A stretch of DNA of 64,000 nt from positions 1-64,000 of the forward strand of contig CAJYTY010000062.1 in the NCBI GenBank assembly GCA_913777945.1, written 5' to 3'. The notes beneath the pieces were generated by a model. That model saw nothing but the letters and a program-made list of their open reading frames with translations, ran no database searches and was not told the DNA's origin. The translations under genes and the position numbers were made by a program. Shown here one piece after another: positions 1 to 6,308 of this stretch (the first letter of the stretch is position 1; each line of letters begins with the position of its first letter). The stretch is from an uncultured Acinetobacter sp. (lineage in GTDB: Bacteria > Pseudomonadota > Gammaproteobacteria > Pseudomonadales > Moraxellaceae).

Positions 1-3
1 TTT

Positions 4-118
4 GCTGGCGACAATAGCAAGAGTGAACCACCTGATCCCTTCCCGAACTCAGAAGTGAAACCTCTTAGCGCTGATGGTAGTGTGGCGTTTGCCATGTGAG
101 AGTAAGTCATCGCCAGCT
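4..118 (+). rRNA. rrf: 5S ribosomal RNA
   Basis: The sequence from GCTGGCGACAATAG to CATCGCCAGC is a typical gammaproteobacterial 5S rRNA. The 5' and 3' ends pair (GCTGGCG with CGCCAGC), and the conserved core CCCGAACTCAGAAGTGAAAC lies in the middle. It sits at the left edge and is followed at once by a strong terminator, so it is the last gene of an rRNA operon whose 16S and 23S genes lie outside the window. Confidence 0.96.
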
Positions 119-128
119 TTTAAATACG

Positions 129-165
129 AACACCCCTTAACCTGACGGTTAAGGGGTGTTTTTTA
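129..165 (+). terminator. rrn operon terminator
   Basis: A near-perfect hairpin has arms AACACCCCTTAACC and GGTTAAGGGGTGTT around a TGAC loop and is followed by a T run. It begins 11 nt after the 5S gene and is a classical Rho-independent terminator for the rRNA operon. Confidence 0.93.
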
Positions 166-275
166 TCGTGGGGAATTTTATATTTCAACTTATTTTAATT
201 AGATTTGACTAAAAATATTTCATACTCCTACATCTCTTGCTTAAAATATAAATCATTTAAATCGAGCATTAGTTC

Positions 276-818
276 ATGCAGTTTAAAATTATCGTGGCTC
301 AAGACCTTAATGAACAAGCGCGACAACAGATTGCTGAGCTATGTTTTACGGCTTTTGATGAAGACCCTTGGAGTCAATACGCCTTCATGCAAACTGCTGT
401 TCATATGGTCGGTATATTGGATGATAAGATTGTGTCACACGCTTTATGGACAGATAGAATTTTCACTTTAAATGATTGTATTTGCATAAAAACGGCTTAT
501 GTGGAATATGTAACAACGAATGAAACTATGCGAGGGAAAGGGCTGGCATCACAATTATTAAATTATTTGATTAATGCCTTATCTGTCTTTGGGTATGAAC
601 TTGCCGCATTACAACCTGAAAATGATGCATTTTATAAAAAATTAGGCTGGACTCTTTGGTTGGGAAATTTATACATTAACGAAAATACTGAGATGTATCT
701 AACTGATGAACATGAAATCATGCTGTATCCATTGAGCATTAAGCTGCAAGATTTACTCTTAGATTGTAAAGATGGTGATGTGATTTGCACTGATTGGCGA
801 GAAGGTGAGCTTTGGTAG
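276..818 (+). CDS. GNAT acetyltransferase resembling AAC(2')-I
   Basis: A 180-residue GNAT-fold N-acetyltransferase. The acetyl-CoA loop is seen as RGKGLASQL near residue 88, after a beta strand reading YVEYVTTNE. The middle (FYKKLGWTLWLGNLYI) and the extreme C terminus (CTDWREGELW) resemble, from memory, the aminoglycoside 2'-N-acetyltransferases AAC(2')-I, which are about 180-195 residues long and end in a similar D-x-R-x-G-x-x-W motif. The substrate cannot be read from sequence; an aminoglycoside or a cell-wall amino sugar is possible. It is a single gene after the rrn terminator with no clear Shine-Dalgarno. Membership of GNAT is firm; the AAC(2') subfamily is inference. Confidence 0.8.
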   Translation: MQFKIIVAQDLNEQARQQIAELCFTAFDEDPWSQYAFMQTAVHMVGILDDKIVSHALWTDRIFTLNDCICIKTAYVEYVTTNETMRGKGLASQLLNYLINALSVFGYELAALQPENDAFYKKLGWTLWLGNLYINENTEMYLTDEHEIMLYPLSIKLQDLLLDCKDGDVICTDWREGELW

Positions 819-925
819 CCTCCTTTTTGTATGTATTTAACTTAAAATCAAGGCAGTATAGATGATTTACCTAGAAGAGATTTCTGCTTATACTCATTAA
901 AATTTTATTTTTAATAATTGAAAAG

Positions 926-1582
926 ATGCTTGAAAAAGAATTTACAACATTAAATTTTCCTAAAGATTATCAAGTCGGTTGGTTGTTCGGGATTAATAGA
1001 AAGAGTAATCAATATGATAAAAATGTTTTTTATGCAGATGCGATTGGCCAAGTTAGTGTTCCTTCAGATATCTCACTTATGCTAAATGTTGATTCACAAG
1101 CAGCAGCATCTATGCGATGGCTCACCGAAATTGAATCTACGCAGCTGAAACAGCTTTATTTGGGCCAAACAGGTATTAATAACGAAAATATTCAATTTAT
1201 TTCCCATCTTACTAGTCTTGAGATGCTTTCTTTTAATCATGTTTATGAAAATATTAATGATTTAGGTACACATCACCTTAAGCCATTAATCAATCTGCGT
1301 TCGTTAGGTTTAAATGCGACTGATATTGGAAATATTACACTTTCTTATTTAAGTGATATGCATCAACTAGAATATCTCTCAATTGGGGCTACAAATGTGA
1401 CAGATAATGGTTTAAACCAACTTTATGAGCTTTCCTCATTAAAAGGAATTTGTTTTGATTTGGCCTATAGTGGTGGTAGGAAAAATTATGTCACTTTAAA
1501 AGGTATAGAAGGATTACAGTGCTGTTTACCTGAATGTAAGATAACAGCATGTGATTTGAGCTATTTGCTGACTGATAGATAG
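926..1582 (+). CDS. Leucine-rich-repeat protein of unknown function
   Basis: A 218-residue protein without a signal peptide or membrane segment. From about residue 70 it contains four to five degenerate leucine-rich repeats (for example LKQLYLGQTGI, LRSLGLNATDI and LEYLSIGATNV, each about 24 residues apart), giving a small solenoid. The first 65 residues are not recognised. Such LRR proteins usually bind other proteins, but the partner is unknown. The gene is AT-rich and has a weak ribosome-binding site. It lies between a GNAT gene and cysK and shows no functional link to either. It could be an accessory gene or an immunity-type protein; neither is shown. Confidence 0.7.
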   Translation: MLEKEFTTLNFPKDYQVGWLFGINRKSNQYDKNVFYADAIGQVSVPSDISLMLNVDSQAAASMRWLTEIESTQLKQLYLGQTGINNENIQFISHLTSLEMLSFNHVYENINDLGTHHLKPLINLRSLGLNATDIGNITLSYLSDMHQLEYLSIGATNVTDNGLNQLYELSSLKGICFDLAYSGGRKNYVTLKGIEGLQCCLPECKITACDLSYLLTDR

Positions 1583-1670
1583 TCATTCCAATTATTTTAA
1601 CATTAAGATTTATAGCAATGATTTTTCATAAATCTTAACGTTTTCTACTTTCCTCTTAGATTCACAAGCC

Positions 1671-1676
1671 TATAAT
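1671..1676 (+). promoter_or_regulatory. Probable -10 box of the cysK promoter
   Basis: A perfect TATAAT hexamer lies 36 bp upstream of the cysK start. No good -35 hexamer is visible at the matching distance, so the promoter may need an activator such as CysB (inference from the family, no site recognised). Confidence 0.5.
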
Positions 1677-1712
1677 GCTTAAGAATCATTCCAAATCTAA
1701 TAAGGAAATAAC

Positions 1713-2714
1713 ATGTCGACCGATCAGCAATTTCCAACGCCTGCCAACTTAGGTATCGCAGTTTACTCGAATAATGCAGAAGCGATAGGCAATACACCTT
1801 TAGTTCGTATCAACCGTCTGATTAAAACTGGCGCAACAATATTGGCAAAAGTTGAAAGTCGTAATCCTGCATTCTCAGTGAAGTGCCGTATTGGTGCAGC
1901 TTTGATTGCGGATGCGGAAAAACGTGGTGTACTTAAAACTGGTATGCATATTGTTGAACCGACTAGCGGTAATACAGGTATTGCTTTAGCGTTTGTTGCA
2001 GCAGCAAAAGGCTATCCTATTACCTTAACCATGCCCGCAAGTATGAGCTTAGAGCGCAGAAAAGTACTAAAAGCTTTAGGAGCGAATCTGGTTTTGACCG
2101 AGCCTGCCAAGGGCATGAAAGGTGCGGTGGATGAAGCTGTTCGTTTAGCCACTGAAAATCCTGAGCTTTATTTCCTACCACAACAATTTGAAAACCCAGC
2201 CAACCCTCAAATTCATGTCGATACGACTGGTCCTGAAATCTGGCAGGCAACCAATGGACAAGTGGATATCTTAGTTGCGGGTGTTGGTACTGGTGGGACA
2301 ATTACAGGAATTTCACGTTATTTTGAGCAAGTTCAGAATCAGCCAATTTATTCTGTTGCAGTTGAACCCGCTGAATCTCCAATCATTACCCAAACTAAAA
2401 ATGGTGAAAGCATCACACCAGCACCGCATAAAATTCAGGGGATTGGTGCGAATTTTATTCCTAAAAACCTAGACCTAGATTTGGTCGATGAAGTGTTGCC
2501 AGTAAATAGTGCGGATGCGATTGAGTGGGCAAGAAAGTGTGCAACGCAAGAAGGAATTTTAGTGGGTATTTCAAGCGGTGCGGCATTGGCGGCGGCAGCA
2601 CAAATTGCTGAACGCCCTGAAAATGCAGGCAAAACGATTGTTGTAATTTTACCTGATAGTGGTGAGCGTTATTTGTCTTCGGTTTTATTTGAAGGTTTGT
2701 TTGACGAAGCGTAA
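1713..2714 (+). CDS. cysK: Cysteine synthase A (O-acetylserine sulfhydrylase)
   Basis: PLP-dependent enzyme that makes L-cysteine from O-acetylserine and sulfide in the cytoplasm. The 333 residues carry the PLP-binding lysine in SVKCRIG (about residue 56), the substrate loop TSGNTGIAL, and the phosphate-binding [10 protein letters not shown] near 190. The stretch [19 protein letters not shown] is characteristic of CysK rather than CysM. The ATG follows AAGGAAATAAC, a good ribosome-binding site. It is monocistronic, with its own -10 box upstream and a terminator right after the stop codon. The length is slightly more than the usual 310-325 because of an N-terminal extension. Confidence 0.95.
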   Translation: MSTDQQFPTPANLGIAVYSNNAEAIGNTPLVRINRLIKTGATILAKVESRNPAFSVKCRIGAALIADAEKRGVLKTGMHIVEPTSGNTGIALAFVAAAKGYPITLTMPASMSLERRKVLKALGANLVLTEPAKGMKGAVDEAVRLATENPELYFLPQQFENPANPQIHVDTTGPEIWQATNGQVDILVAGVGTGGTITGISRYFEQVQNQPIYSVAVEPAESPIITQTKNGESITPAPHKIQGIGANFIPKNLDLDLVDEVLPVNSADAIEWARKCATQEGILVGISSGAALAAAAQIAERPENAGKTIVVILPDSGERYLSSVLFEGLFDEA

Positions 2715-2732
2715 TTTTATTATTCAGCCAAT

Positions 2733-2760
2733 AAAACCATGCCTAAGAGCATGGTTTTTT
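2733..2760 (+). terminator. cysK terminator
   Basis: Hairpin AAAACCATGC / GCATGGTTTT with a CTAAGA loop and a T-rich tail, 18 nt after the cysK stop codon. The A-rich left flank may also let it stop leftward transcripts from the lytic transglycosylase gene. Confidence 0.88.
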
Positions 2761-2774
2761 ATTTACTCTTTATT

Positions 2775-3410
2775 TTATAAGGCCTTTTTTAAGATTTTTT
2801 CATGACGTTTTACTGAACGAGCATACTTTTTACCTTTATGGCGTGTCCAAAAACTCCGTTCATAGCCTGATGGCCCAACATTATAATACGCTACGGCCTT
2901 TGACCAACTGCCAGCTGATTTATAATAGGTTGATAGGATATATGCACCGCAATTAATATTAGTATTTTCATCATAAAGATTGCCAGGACAAGACTGGCGC
3001 CAATGAGTCGAAACTATTTGAGTTAAACCGATCGCACCTGTAGGGGAGCGTGCTGAACTATTATAATTTGATTCTTGGCGAATGAGCGCAGCGAGTAAAG
3101 TGGGTGATACATCATAACGCTCTGCATTTTGCACGATCATTGGGGATAAGCGATTTGCTGTATTTGGAGAAACAGAATAGGCTGTTTGTAGTCCAGATGA
3201 CAACTGAGTAGAGCGATTGGCGAATGATCCGCTTAAACTGCTACACGCAGCCATACTGATTGCAATCACGATCAAGCCTAGCTTTAAAGTAAATCCATAT
3301 AGATTTTTTATAAGTTTGTTGTGGTCTTTATGAATGAATATGCGTTGCAAAATAATAAACCGTTCCGATGAAGTTAGATGGATGGTATTAACCACGAATA
3401 AATGAGTCAA
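2775..3410 (-). CDS. Lytic transglycosylase lipoprotein, SLT domain (copy 1)
   Basis: A soluble-lytic-transglycosylase-type domain that would cleave peptidoglycan glycan strands at the outer membrane. The catalytic glutamate is in IRQESNYN, followed by GAIGLTQI and the AYYNVGPSGY motif typical of family 1 transglycosylases. A lipobox (AISMAACSS) follows a hydrophobic stretch, so the mature protein starts at that cysteine. The open frame begins at a TTG and places about 35 residues before the signal peptide; the true start is probably further in, but no ATG or clear ribosome-binding site decides it. It is a close paralogue of the gene at 3654-4217, from which it is separated only by the predicted small RNA. 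Confidence 0.85.
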   Translation of the reverse strand: MTHLFVVNTIHLTSSERFIILQRIFIHKDHNKLIKNLYGFTLKLGLIVIAISMAACSSLSGSFANRSTQLSSGLQTAYSVSPNTANRLSPMIVQNAERYDVSPTLLAALIRQESNYNSSARSPTGAIGLTQIVSTHWRQSCPGNLYDENTNINCGAYILSTYYKSAGSWSKAVAYYNVGPSGYERSFWTRHKGKKYARSVKRHEKILKKAL

Positions 3411-3453
3411 TAACAGTTACTTTATGATCATGTGAATATCTCTTTATCAATAG

Positions 3454-3571
3454 AAAAAGCCCCGACATCCTGTCGAGGCTTTTTCATATTTGGTTTCTTG
3501 CCGTTAACTCCTGTCAACGACCACATCCTGTGTTTCTTGTTGTTCTGAATGAGACATCCTATCTCTTTATG
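3454..3571 (-). ncRNA. Predicted Csr/Rsm-type small RNA with four GGA hairpins
   Basis: Read on the minus strand, this gene-free stretch holds four AGGA motifs, each in the loop of a short hairpin: GAGA-TAGGATG-TCTC (3565-3551), CAC-AGGAT-GTG (3532-3522), GTTGAC-AGGA-GTTAAC (3518-3503, one G-U pair), and the terminator AGCCTCGAC-AGGAT-GTCGGGGCT (3480-3458) followed by five T. Three of the four are in an AGGAT context, two reading ACAGGATGT, the high-affinity sequence known for CsrA/RsmA. The layout (about 118 nt, repeated GGA loops, terminator stem with GGA) matches RsmX/Y/Z and CsrB, which titrate CsrA. The 5' end is inferred from a TATGAT box at 3583-3578. No significant ORF is present. Confidence is high for the structure and moderate for the function. 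Confidence 0.8.
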
Positions 3572-3577
3572 ATTCAT

Positions 3578-3583
3578 ATCATA
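3578..3583 (-). promoter_or_regulatory. Probable -10 box of the Rsm-type RNA
   Basis: TATGAT on the minus strand, 7 nt before the predicted RNA start. No recognisable -35 hexamer is present, as expected for an activator-dependent promoter. Confidence 0.5.
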
Positions 3584-3627
3584 GATAATTAAACTTTAGT
3601 CGTATATTCGCTAATTACCCCAACTCG

Positions 3628-3645
3628 CGTACGTTTAAACGTACA
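3628..3645 (-). promoter_or_regulatory. GacA-like upstream activating sequence
   Basis: TGTACG-TTTAAA-CGTACG contains a perfect 16-bp palindrome (GTACGTTTAAACGTAC). The known GacA/UvrY site is TGTAAG-N6-CTTACA, with the same 6-6-6 layout; this site matches at TGTA-G and C-TAC. It is centred about 65 bp upstream of the predicted RNA start, where GacA sites of rsm genes usually lie, and only 9 nt past the stop codon of the upstream transglycosylase gene. Assignment to GacA is inference, supported by a gacA gene in the same window. Confidence 0.62.
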
Positions 3646-3653
3646 TGATGCAA

Positions 3654-4217
3654 CTATAGTGCTTCCTTTAATGTTTTTTCATGGCGTTTTACTGAATTTG
3701 CATATCGATGTGCTTGATTCCTCATATAAACACTGTTTTTGTAACCTGTAGGGCCAACATTATAGTAGCCTAATGCCATCATCCAATCTCCAGTTGCTTG
3801 ATAGTATTTGGCGAGAATGTAAGCCCCACAATTAATATTAATTTGTTCATCATAAAGATTGCCTAAACAAGTTTGTTGCCAAAACTTGGGACGAACTTGG
3901 GTCAAGCCAACAGCGTCGGCTGAAGACGTTGCATTTGTAATATAGCTTGATTCTTGTCGAATTAATGCGGCAAGTAGATGTGGAGAAATATTATAAGATT
4001 CAGCACTTTGTAAAATCATTGGAGCAACACGATTTGCAGTTGTCGGATGAACTGAAAAAGCGTTTTGAATGCCTTTTGAAAATTGCTGGGTGTGATTGAT
4101 GGTGGCTACTTTTGTATTTGTACAAGCCGCAGTTATACAGCTGCTAAATAGAATAATACACAAGTTAATGAAGGTGGTTTTAGATAAAGAAAAATGAAAG
4201 AAATTTTGAGTCATCAT
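3654..4217 (-). CDS. Lytic transglycosylase lipoprotein, SLT domain (copy 2)
   Basis: A 187-residue paralogue of the gene at 2775-3410. The signal peptide ends in a lipobox (CITAAC), and the catalytic glutamate is in IRQESSYI. The motifs ADAVGLTQV, NINCGAYILA and YYNVGPTGY follow, and the end KRHEKTLKEAL is nearly the same as in copy 1. It should cleave peptidoglycan at the inner face of the outer membrane. The two copies look like a tandem duplication in which the space between them kept or acquired the small RNA gene. The start ATG-ATG is the only in-frame choice before the signal peptide; the ribosome-binding site is weak. Confidence 0.87.
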   Translation of the reverse strand: MMTQNFFHFSLSKTTFINLCIILFSSCITAACTNTKVATINHTQQFSKGIQNAFSVHPTTANRVAPMILQSAESYNISPHLLAALIRQESSYITNATSSADAVGLTQVRPKFWQQTCLGNLYDEQININCGAYILAKYYQATGDWMMALGYYNVGPTGYKNSVYMRNQAHRYANSVKRHEKTLKEAL

Positions 4218-4405
4218 TGAGAGGAAAGGTGATCCAGCATATAAAAGCTAGCGGATAATAGAAAACACGTTGTTTTAGATCAATAATGCTTAGTTGGCAA
4301 AAAGGTTTGCTTTTTATATCTCAGACTTGACTCAATCCTTTAGAGCAAGCTTCAACATTAAGTCAAAGCTTGTTCATTTGATTAGATTCATCAACTCGCT
4401 ATAGA

Positions 4406-4636
4406 TTAGTGCCTTAATTTTGCAGTTTTAATAATCCAAGCAACCAGTTTTTGGGCGATAGGCGCACAGATTAATACACTTGGGAAGGCAAACATCCATG
4501 CGATGATCCATGCTGACATCCACATCGAAATGAAATGATTGACCAATCCTACTGCTTTAAAGGTCGTGATGCCTGAGATGATGAATGACATCATACAAGA
4601 CAAAATAAGTGGAAAGAGTAATGTGGCTGCTTTCAC
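4406..4636 (-). CDS. DUF2798 small membrane protein
   Basis: A 76-residue protein with two predicted membrane helices (about residues 5-28 and 38-62), of the DUF2798 type (MSFIISGITTF, then a tryptophan- and proline-containing second helix). The function is unknown. It starts 4 nt after the flavodoxin-like gene, so it is the last gene of a three-gene operon transcribed away from the MerR-type regulator. Confidence 0.75.
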   Translation of the reverse strand: MKAATLLFPLILSCMMSFIISGITTFKAVGLVNHFISMWMSAWIIAWMFAFPSVLICAPIAQKLVAWIIKTAKLRH

Positions 4637-4640
4637 TGGA

Positions 4641-5204
4641 TCACCTCTGAATTGTATTTAACTGCAAAGCAAAGTTTTGCCCGAATAACCGAGCGGTTTT
4701 AATATCACCGAAATCAAAAGCATTTGCTGTACTAGAATGCTCTGCTTGTGCCATAAGTCCAGTCCAAGATCCTAAACGATTTGCAGCTTCTGTATAAGCA
4801 ATTCCTTGATGCTGTTCAGGTAAAATCGGATTACCCATCCATAACATTCCGTGTTGCATACAAAAAGTAAAAAGTGAAATCAACGTTGACTGTTTATCGC
4901 CTGCAGGGAGTGATGAAACAGTGAATCCTGCTGCTAGTTTGCCTTTAAGACTCTGTTTTTTCCATAAACCTCCTGTCATATCCATTAATTGTTTCAATGT
5001 GCCTGAAACGCCACCTAAATATGTCGGACTCCCCCAAATGAGTCCATCATATTGTATGAGAAGCTCTGGTTTAGACATCAATGATTCAGCAGTAAATAAA
5101 TCGATTTCTATACTCTTGATTTCTGCAGCGCCGATTTGGATTTGTTCAGCGATAAATTGCGTATGTCCCTGACGGCTATGATAAATAATTGCGATCGTTT
5201 TCAT
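4641..5204 (-). CDS. Flavodoxin-family NAD(P)H:quinone-type oxidoreductase
   Basis: A 187-residue flavodoxin fold. The FMN phosphate loop is YHSRQGHTQ at residues 8-16, and the isoalloxazine-binding segment GSPTYLGGVSG is near 75, as in WrbA-like and NADPH-dependent FMN reductases. It probably performs two-electron reduction of quinones or other small electrophiles in the cytoplasm. It lies between two small membrane protein genes with 3-4 nt spacers, in an operon divergent from a MerR-type regulator. That pattern is typical of an electrophile or redox stress response; the inducer is unknown. Confidence 0.85.
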   Translation of the reverse strand: MKTIAIIYHSRQGHTQFIAEQIQIGAAEIKSIEIDLFTAESLMSKPELLIQYDGLIWGSPTYLGGVSGTLKQLMDMTGGLWKKQSLKGKLAAGFTVSSLPAGDKQSTLISLFTFCMQHGMLWMGNPILPEQHQGIAYTEAANRLGSWTGLMAQAEHSSTANAFDFGDIKTARLFGQNFALQLNTIQR

Positions 5205-5207
5205 GAT

Positions 5208-5705
5208 TCAGTTCTCAATTAAAAAATTTAATAATTTAGCGGTGAGGAATAATCCAAATCCGAAGATACTGTGATTAATCAAACTCTTAATACGATTGAT
5301 AAAAGGGTGTGGTGTTTTAGATGCAGCCATACCAGAACCCATTGCGGGTTGCATAATCAAGAAAGGAATCAAAACCGTAATGACACCAAATAAGAGTGCA
5401 GCTGATAATTGCGGTTGTGAGAGCCAATTTTGTCCAACGATCAAAATAAAGCTGAAAGCAAAAATAATTCCAACAGTGTAGTGTGCAACCCAACCGAGTA
5501 GAGATTCATAGGGAATTTCAGGACTACGAGCAATTGATTTGTGTTGAATTTTTCCACGGAAAATCCACCCGACCCATCGACCGAGTAAGGCAAAATTTAA
5601 GCTTGGGATATTGAATTTTTTTAATATCAATAACCAAAGATCCATGACCAGTGTTGCGCCAATTCCGAGACTCAAAATGCAGAGCAATATTTTAAAAATA
5701 TTCAT
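5208..5705 (-). CDS. DUF2938 inner-membrane protein
   Basis: A 165-residue membrane protein with about four helices (residues 5-27, 70-92, 98-115 and 140-160). The GWVAHYTVGIIFA and PAMGSGMAASKTP segments are characteristic of the DUF2938 family. The function is unknown. It is the first gene of the leftward operon and starts opposite the MerR-type gene, so it is the likely primary target of that regulator. Confidence 0.78.
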   Translation of the reverse strand: MNIFKILLCILSLGIGATLVMDLWLLILKKFNIPSLNFALLGRWVGWIFRGKIQHKSIARSPEIPYESLLGWVAHYTVGIIFAFSFILIVGQNWLSQPQLSAALLFGVITVLIPFLIMQPAMGSGMAASKTPHPFINRIKSLINHSIFGFGLFLTAKLLNFLIEN

Positions 5706-5753
5706 TTCACCACCTTGATCTTTTCCAAATAAAAGTTGATAAATTTATTGTGC

Positions 5754-5769
5754 AAGTTGAAGTCAACTT
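5754..5769. promoter_or_regulatory. Inverted repeat, likely MerR-family operator
   Basis: AAGTTGA-AG-TCAACTT is a 16-bp inverted repeat in the 81-bp gap between the DUF2938 operon and the MerR-type gene. MerR-family regulators bind such repeats inside long promoter spacers. On the minus strand TTGACT within the repeat and TATCAA 19 bp away could form the target promoter. Assignment is by position and symmetry only. Confidence 0.55.
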
Positions 5770-5786
5770 TAAGTCAAGAGGTATTT

Positions 5787-6191
5787 ATGGATATTGGTGA
5801 AGTTTCAAAAAGAGCACATGTCACAACATCTGCATTGCGCTTTTATGAAGAGAAAGGATTGATCAAATCGATAGGACGACATGGTTTGCGGCGACAGTAT
5901 GGAAAGCAGGTATTAGATCAATTGGCTTTAATTGCATTAGGTCGAGCAGCTGGTTTTTCTCTGGATGAGATTGCAAGCATGTTTGGACAAGATGGAAAAC
6001 CTGAACTTGATCGGAAAATGTTGAAAGACAAAGCTGAACAATTAGGACAGATGACAAGACGTTTACATTTTATCAGTGAGGGACTAAAGCATGCTGCAGT
6101 ATGCCCTGCAGAGAATCATATGCAGTGTCCAACCTTTCAACACTTTTTAAAAGCAGCGATCTCAGGCGAATATCAACCTACTAAGTTATAG
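5787..6191 (+). CDS. MerR-family transcriptional regulator
   Basis: A 134-residue regulator with the MerR winged helix at the N terminus (DIGEVSKRAHVTTSALRFYE, then GLRRQY), a coiled dimer helix, and a short C-terminal effector region. The ATG at 5787 follows AAGAGG at good spacing; an upstream in-frame start would add 17 residues outside the domain and is rejected. The C-terminal cysteines (AVCPAENHMQCP, seven residues between them) differ from the SoxR iron-sulfur motif, so it may sense electrophiles or metals by thiols. It probably controls the divergent DUF2938-flavodoxin-DUF2798 operon and itself through the inverted repeat between them. Confidence 0.88.
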   Translation: MDIGEVSKRAHVTTSALRFYEEKGLIKSIGRHGLRRQYGKQVLDQLALIALGRAAGFSLDEIASMFGQDGKPELDRKMLKDKAEQLGQMTRRLHFISEGLKHAAVCPAENHMQCPTFQHFLKAAISGEYQPTKL

Positions 6192-6211
6192 GGAGGACAC
6201 ACTCTAAGGAA

Positions 6212-6262
6212 ATGTCATCATTTCGCCATAAAGATTTCATTTTATTGCAGTCAAAGGGTCAT
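6212..6262 (+). promoter_or_regulatory. Candidate PHO-box array (11-bp period)
   Basis: Heptamers begin every 11 bp: ATGTCAT (6212), TCGCCAT (6223), ATTTCAT (6234), TTGCAGT (6245) and GGGTCAT (6256). The PhoB unit is CTGTCAT at 11-bp spacing. Matches range from 3 to 6 of 7, so the array is degenerate. It ends 46 bp before the phytase-like lipoprotein gene. The similar array at 22757 before a functionally related gene makes it more believable. Confidence 0.45.
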
Positions 6263-6308
6263 CAAAGCTTGGTTAAATTTTTTATAATTTTACCAAACGT
6301 ATAAAATT

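Noticed and set aside
205..471. 88-residue ORF overlapping the GNAT gene start
   Set aside because: Out of frame with the recognised acetyltransferase and rich in Ser/Leu/Cys as a shadow frame would be.
3411..3450. TTGATA and TCATAA as a promoter of lytic transglycosylase copy 1
   Set aside because: The elements are weak and the start codon of the gene is itself uncertain.
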